NCBI GenBank assembly: GCA_002410925.1
Contig: DHPR01000030.1
Location: 1 to 38,549 of the forward strand
Length of the DNA stretch: 38,549 bases
Source of the DNA: UBA5359 sp002410925 [NCBI: bacterium UBP13_UBA5359]
GTDB lineage: Bacteria > UBP13 > UBA5359
Direction of reading: 5' to 3'
Shown here: positions 34,976-38,549 of the stretch, one piece after another
How positions within the stretch are numbered: position 1 is the first letter of the stretch
How the letters are laid out: every line of letters starts with the position of its first letter
Position numbers and translations under genes: made by a program
The notes under the pieces: model-generated
The model's database searches: none
Told to the model about the DNA's origin: nothing
Seen by the model: only the letters and a program-made list of their open reading frames with translations

Positions 34976-35389
34976 ATGCATTTAATAATTGATGGCTACG
35001 GGGTAGACCCGGGGAAAGCCAATGACCTTAATTTTATCTTCGATGTCTTGGACAGAACACCTGATGAAATAGGCATGACTAAAATAATGCCACCATATGT
35101 CTTTCGTTATTGCGGTGTCCAGGAACAGGATATGGGTATATCGGGTATAGTTCTTATAGCTGAAAGCCATATCAGCATTCATACCTTCCCCGTGCACGGC
35201 CATATAAATATAGATATTTTTTCATGTAAGGAATTTGATGCCGAAGCTGTGATCGATGCTATGCGTCGTAATTTTAACGCCGCTCATGTGAAAACGCATA
35301 TACTGAAGAGAGGCCTGGAGTATCTTCCCGGCAGAGAGGAGAAAAACGGTGCGCTTGCATCATCCCGTGGAACCGTTGCTACCGTATAA
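34976..35389 (+). CDS. speD: S-adenosylmethionine decarboxylase proenzyme
   Basis: The product is 137 residues, the bacterial class 1B size. The self-cleavage site ESHISIHTFP has S64 as the pyruvoyl precursor, with H69 and C84 (DIFSC) as conserved catalytic residues. It makes decarboxylated SAM, the aminopropyl donor for spermidine. ATG at 34976 follows GGAGG by five bases; the longer in-frame start at 34910 lies inside the promoter region and is rejected. Its 3' end overlaps the next gene by 41 bp. Confidence 0.94.
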   Translation: MHLIIDGYGVDPGKANDLNFIFDVLDRTPDEIGMTKIMPPYVFRYCGVQEQDMGISGIVLIAESHISIHTFPVHGHINIDIFSCKEFDAEAVIDAMRRNFNAAHVKTHILKRGLEYLPGREEKNGALASSRGTVATV

Positions 35390-36356
35390 AAAGACCGATG
35401 ATCTGGTTAAGGCTATGGGCAAGGGCTCTTTCCAGGCTCGCTCAGCGGGTGACGCCCTGAAAATCTGGAAAAGCATGCTGGCCGATAATACAGTCATCAT
35501 GCTCGGCCTGGCCGGGGCTATGGTACCCGGGGGCATGCGCAAGATAATGACCTACCTGATCAGAGAAAGGTTGATAGATTGCCTGGTCAGTACCGGCGCC
35601 AACCTCTTTCATGATCTGCATGAAATACGTGGTCTTCGTCACTGGCAGGGAGACCCTCTGGCAAATGATAGCCTTCTGCGCGAAGAGGGCATCGATAGGA
35701 TATATGATACCTATGCAGATGATAATGAATTCCTCTCTGATGATGCCTGCGTAGCAGCTTTTGCCCGAAAGCTGGATCGCAGCCGTCCTTATACCACCAG
35801 AGAGTTCTTTTATTTGCTGGGGCAGCACCTGGCAGCTGAATACCGGGAGGATGGCATCCTGACATCCGCAGCTGCGGCCGATGTCCCTATCTACTGCCCG
35901 GCTATAGGCGACAGCAGTTACGGTCTGGCTATGGCCGCTGATAAAGAATTGATAAAAAACCCTCTGCTCTTCGATCTTCTGAGGGATGTTCGTGAATCGG
36001 CTGCCATTGCCTGTGCCGCTGAGGCCAGTGCCGTGATTTATATCGGCGGCGGCACGCCGAAAAACTTCATTCAGCAAACCGAGGTCTATGCCATGATATC
36101 GGGGCAGGATGCGAAAGGGCATCGCTATGCCGTCCAAATAACGGCTGATGCTCCGCACTGGGGCGGATTGAGCGGATGCACTTTCAATGAGGCCCAATCC
36201 TGGGGCAAGATATCCAAAGAGGCTACTACCGCTACCGTCTATGCCGATGCTACTCTTGCCCTGCCGCTGATCGTCAGTGCGCTTTCCTGTGAGGAGGAGC
36301 TGATAAAGAGAAGGACTCGCCCCGCTTTGATGGAAAAGGGGCATTTCAAGCTTTGA
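35349..36356 (+). CDS. Deoxyhypusine-synthase-like protein (possible homospermidine synthase)
   Basis: The product is 335 residues of the deoxyhypusine synthase family. GLAGAMVPGGMRKIM, STGANLFHD and IYIGGGTPKNFIQQ are family signatures, and the catalytic Lys is K287 in FNEAQSWGKISKEA. Bacteria lack the eIF5A target of the eukaryotic enzyme. Bacterial members are thought to transfer the aminobutyl group of spermidine to putrescine with NAD, giving homospermidine. The GTG start, seven bases after GAGAGGAG, overlaps speD by 41 bp. Its stop overlaps the ureohydrolase start. The enzymatic role is inferred. Confidence 0.9.
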   Translation: MRLHHPVEPLLPYKKTDDLVKAMGKGSFQARSAGDALKIWKSMLADNTVIMLGLAGAMVPGGMRKIMTYLIRERLIDCLVSTGANLFHDLHEIRGLRHWQGDPLANDSLLREEGIDRIYDTYADDNEFLSDDACVAAFARKLDRSRPYTTREFFYLLGQHLAAEYREDGILTSAAAADVPIYCPAIGDSSYGLAMAADKELIKNPLLFDLLRDVRESAAIACAAEASAVIYIGGGTPKNFIQQTEVYAMISGQDAKGHRYAVQITADAPHWGGLSGCTFNEAQSWGKISKEATTATVYADATLALPLIVSALSCEEELIKRRTRPALMEKGHFKL

Positions 36357-37228
36357 AAATACTTCCGCCGGATCTCTGCTTTGGGCAGATCCCTTCTCCT
36401 TATTCAGATTATAACCCTGCCGGCATAGTGGTCATTCCTACACCATATGAAGCCACCACCACATATATGCAGGGAACCGGCCAGGGTCCTCAGGCTATCC
36501 TGAATGCCTCCTTTCAAGTAGAACTATATGATGAAGAGCTCCGGCTGGAGCCTTATCGCCAAGGCATTGCCACGCTTGGCGCCTTGAAACTGCCCTCTGC
36601 TCCGGCGGATGCCTTGCCGGCTATCGAGAAGACTATAAGAGAGACTCTGAATAATGAAAAGCTTCCTTTTATGCTGGGCGGGGAGCACACCATTACGCTG
36701 GCAGGTATTAGGGCCTGCCAATCATATTTCGAAGCCCTGGGGATAATACACCTTGATGCGCACGCCGATCTACGCGACAGCTATCTGGGCGAAAGCATCA
36801 ATCACGCTACCGTTTTGAGACGCTCTTCGGAGATCTGTCCTGCACTAGGCCTGGGCATAAGAAGCATGAGTGCAGAAGAAGCAGAATTCCTTGACTCTGC
36901 CGGCCATATCACCATCATAACTGCTGCCGAGATGCTGGCCGGAACCGACTGGCTTTCCAAGCTATCTGCTCTACCGGATAGCATATATCTGACTGTTGAT
37001 ATCGATGTTTTAGACCCGTCGGAGATGCCGGCTGTGGGCACGCCGGAGCCGGGCGGGTTGCACTGGCATGATTTGCTGGCCATCTTGAAAGCAATTGCAA
37101 AAACCAAGAGAATTGCAGCCGCGGATATTGTAGAACTCTGCCCACCGGCGGGGCAGGCCTACGCATCCTTTACCGCCGCTAAGCTGGCATATCGCCTTAT
37201 GGGATATATTGCCGCACCAGAACAATAA
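36353..37228 (+). CDS. speB: Ureohydrolase (agmatinase / aminopropylagmatine ureohydrolase type)
   Basis: The product is 291 residues. All six manganese ligands are visible with family-typical spacing: H112 (GGEHT), D135, H137 and D139 (LDAHADL), D216 and D218 (VDIDVLDP). It should release urea from agmatine, giving putrescine, or from aminopropylagmatine, giving spermidine. The two cannot be separated by eye. The TTG start overlaps the previous stop (TTGA), so the three polyamine genes are coupled. It meets the CpaE-like gene tail to tail, 11 bp apart. Confidence 0.88.
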   Translation: MKILPPDLCFGQIPSPYSDYNPAGIVVIPTPYEATTTYMQGTGQGPQAILNASFQVELYDEELRLEPYRQGIATLGALKLPSAPADALPAIEKTIRETLNNEKLPFMLGGEHTITLAGIRACQSYFEALGIIHLDAHADLRDSYLGESINHATVLRRSSEICPALGLGIRSMSAEEAEFLDSAGHITIITAAEMLAGTDWLSKLSALPDSIYLTVDIDVLDPSEMPAVGTPEPGGLHWHDLLAILKAIAKTKRIAAADIVELCPPAGQAYASFTAAKLAYRLMGYIAAPEQ

Positions 37229-37239
37229 GCTCTTCTCTC

Positions 37240-38424
37240 TTATGCCCCGAATAATCGTCTTATTCTGCTAAAGAGCGCCCCTCGCTTCTGCTCATCGATA
37301 ATCTGTGCATCCTCATCATGGAGAACGACTCGAGCTATTTTCGCCACGCTCTTACTTATTTCGTTTTCAGGTTGCGTTAAGACAAAGGGCTGCCCGTGAT
37401 TGGCTGCCTTGACTACGCACTCACCGCCGCTTGGCATTTGAGCGATAAAGCATTCCCCCAGGAGATTCTCCGCATCCTCTACCCGGACTCCGAGATCCTT
37501 GTTGGTGGCCCTGTTTAATACCAGCTCAATTTTGCTCTTGTCGTAACCTAATGAAGCCATTATTTCCAAACAGGTACGGGTATTGCGCAAAGCCAGTAGC
37601 TCCAGCGACGTCACTAAAAGAATATTATTCGAACAATCCAAAGCAGCCAGCATATTGTCGTTAAGATTGGAAGAGCTGTCTATCACTACCAAATACCCGT
37701 TCTTCTTTAAAGCGTCGATAATACTTCTTATGTCTCTATCGGATACCCGCTCGCTATCTTCCGGACGCTGTGAAGCCGGTAATACCCTTATTCCTGAGGA
37801 GTGCCTCATCAGAAAGCTTTCGAGAAATTCGTTATCAAGATTATCTATTCTGGAAAGCAGGTCTATGATAGTTCTGGCAGGAGATAAATTCAACATCAGA
37901 TCGACACCGGGAAATTGAAGATTCAGGTCCACCAACACGACCTTTTGCCCGAATTGTCTGGCAAACGTAATAGCCAGATTTACAGCCAGCATGGTTTTAC
38001 CTATGCCGCCTGAAGGGCTATATACAGTAACAACATGGCCTTTCGATGCCTGCTCCGTGCTCTTATCCCTGGATACGATATTTCGGCTGGAAGCGAGAAT
38101 AACAGCCTTTTTCAAGGCATAAAGAAGATTATCGATATCCACCGGCTGTGGCAAAAAATCAATTGCACCCAGCATTAAAGCTCGTTCCAGATCATCCGGA
38201 TGGCCATAAGCTATCAATCTGCCCCGGTCCAATTCACCCTTCTTAAAAGCCTTTTCCGCGTCGCTTATCGAGACCATAACTAAATCATATCCGGCGGTAA
38301 CTTTTTTTATTCCATCCTGATTGTCATAAACAGCTATTTCAGCATCGACCTGCCCGGAGAGAGCTTCCAGATCATCTGTGCCAAGCGTACCATCATTTAT
38401 AATAGAGATACGCATCCTTCCCAC
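37240..38424 (-). CDS. CpaE/TadZ-like pilus-assembly ATPase (MinD/ParA family)
   Basis: The product is 394 residues. An atypical receiver-like N-terminal domain (1-110) precedes a ParA/MinD-type ATPase with Walker A SPSGGIGKT (136-144). Its signature Lys position holds Ser (S138), a change seen in CpaE/TadZ proteins that position Flp (Tad) pilus machinery at the cell pole. The strand VVLVDLNLQFPGVDLMLNL and the C-terminal basic SRIRRLFGA also fit. No other tad/cpa gene is in the window, but more may lie to the right. GTG at 38424 follows GAGG; an ATG at 38415 has its purine run too close. Confidence 0.85.
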   Translation of the reverse strand: MGRMRISIINDGTLGTDDLEALSGQVDAEIAVYDNQDGIKKVTAGYDLVMVSISDAEKAFKKGELDRGRLIAYGHPDDLERALMLGAIDFLPQPVDIDNLLYALKKAVILASSRNIVSRDKSTEQASKGHVVTVYSPSGGIGKTMLAVNLAITFARQFGQKVVLVDLNLQFPGVDLMLNLSPARTIIDLLSRIDNLDNEFLESFLMRHSSGIRVLPASQRPEDSERVSDRDIRSIIDALKKNGYLVVIDSSSNLNDNMLAALDCSNNILLVTSLELLALRNTRTCLEIMASLGYDKSKIELVLNRATNKDLGVRVEDAENLLGECFIAQMPSGGECVVKAANHGQPFVLTQPENEISKSVAKIARVVLHDEDAQIIDEQKRGALFSRIRRLFGA

Positions 38425-38491
38425 TCAATCGCCTCATTCCTTAGTACATATAGACTTAAATAATACCTATTTATAATGCCATACAAGGCTA

Positions 38492-38520
38492 ATTTTATGC
38501 TATTGAAGAGCAAAATGCAA
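38492..38520 (-). promoter_or_regulatory. Possible sigma70 promoter for the CpaE-like gene
   Basis: On the minus strand, TTGCAT (38520-38515) and TAAAAT (38497-38492) are 17 bp apart, about 68 bp before the GTG start. Confidence 0.4.
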
Positions 38521-38549
38521 ATAGAGGAAGAAAAAGATATCCCGGCGGC

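Overview
The window is bacterial chromosomal DNA, dense with protein genes and lacking tRNA, rRNA, CRISPR or insertion sequences that I can see. No taxon can be proved from it. The short prepilin-like protein with a FFDGH motif near its C-terminus, the large secreted proteins with Asp/Asn-rich calcium loops, the archaeal-type LeuCD, the abundant GTG/TTG starts and the 1-4 nt start/stop overlaps fit an Armatimonadota-like or Planctomycetota/Lentisphaerota-like lineage. I favour the former with moderate confidence.

Layout. (1) 1-7.7 kb, minus strand: an operon of a PilB/GspE-type ATPase, a 105-residue unknown protein, an exported TPR protein and a giant secreted protein that runs off the left edge and carries five Asp/Asn-rich calcium-binding modules. 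Back to back with the ATPase promoter is a strong plus-strand promoter that leads after about 50 nt into a perfect terminator hairpin. This is a candidate 87-nt small RNA. (2) 8.0-8.8 kb: a LytTR response regulator. (3) 9.2-13.3 kb, minus strand: an O-antigen-ligase/TPR membrane protein, a Cys-rich exported protein resembling a C39 peptidase without its catalytic Cys, and a thioredoxin-CcdA fusion. (4) 13.6-28.2 kb, minus strand: a carbohydrate locus with an MDR dehydrogenase, a radical SAM/SPASM enzyme, a sugar isomerase-like TIM barrel, a GH57-like enzyme, a sugar-binding lipoprotein, a 1285-residue GH42-like secreted protein, a prepilin-like protein, a nitrilase, two Gfo/Idh/MocA dehydrogenases and an AraR-like GntR/LacI regulator. 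Three copies of a palindrome close to CTATGTTATAACATAG lie before its three transcription units and probably bind this regulator. (5) 28.3-34.7 kb, minus strand: gatC-gatA-gatB-leuC-leuD followed by a solitary DNA methyltransferase. (6) 34.9-37.2 kb, plus strand: a tightly overlapping polyamine operon of speD, a deoxyhypusine-synthase-like gene and a ureohydrolase. (7) 37.2-38.4 kb, minus strand: a CpaE/TadZ-like ATPase.

The parts most worth a second look are the small-RNA candidate at 7.8 kb, the three-site operator set at 23.9-28.3 kb, the apparent loss of catalytic residues in two secreted proteins, and the polyamine operon that has no aminopropyltransferase.
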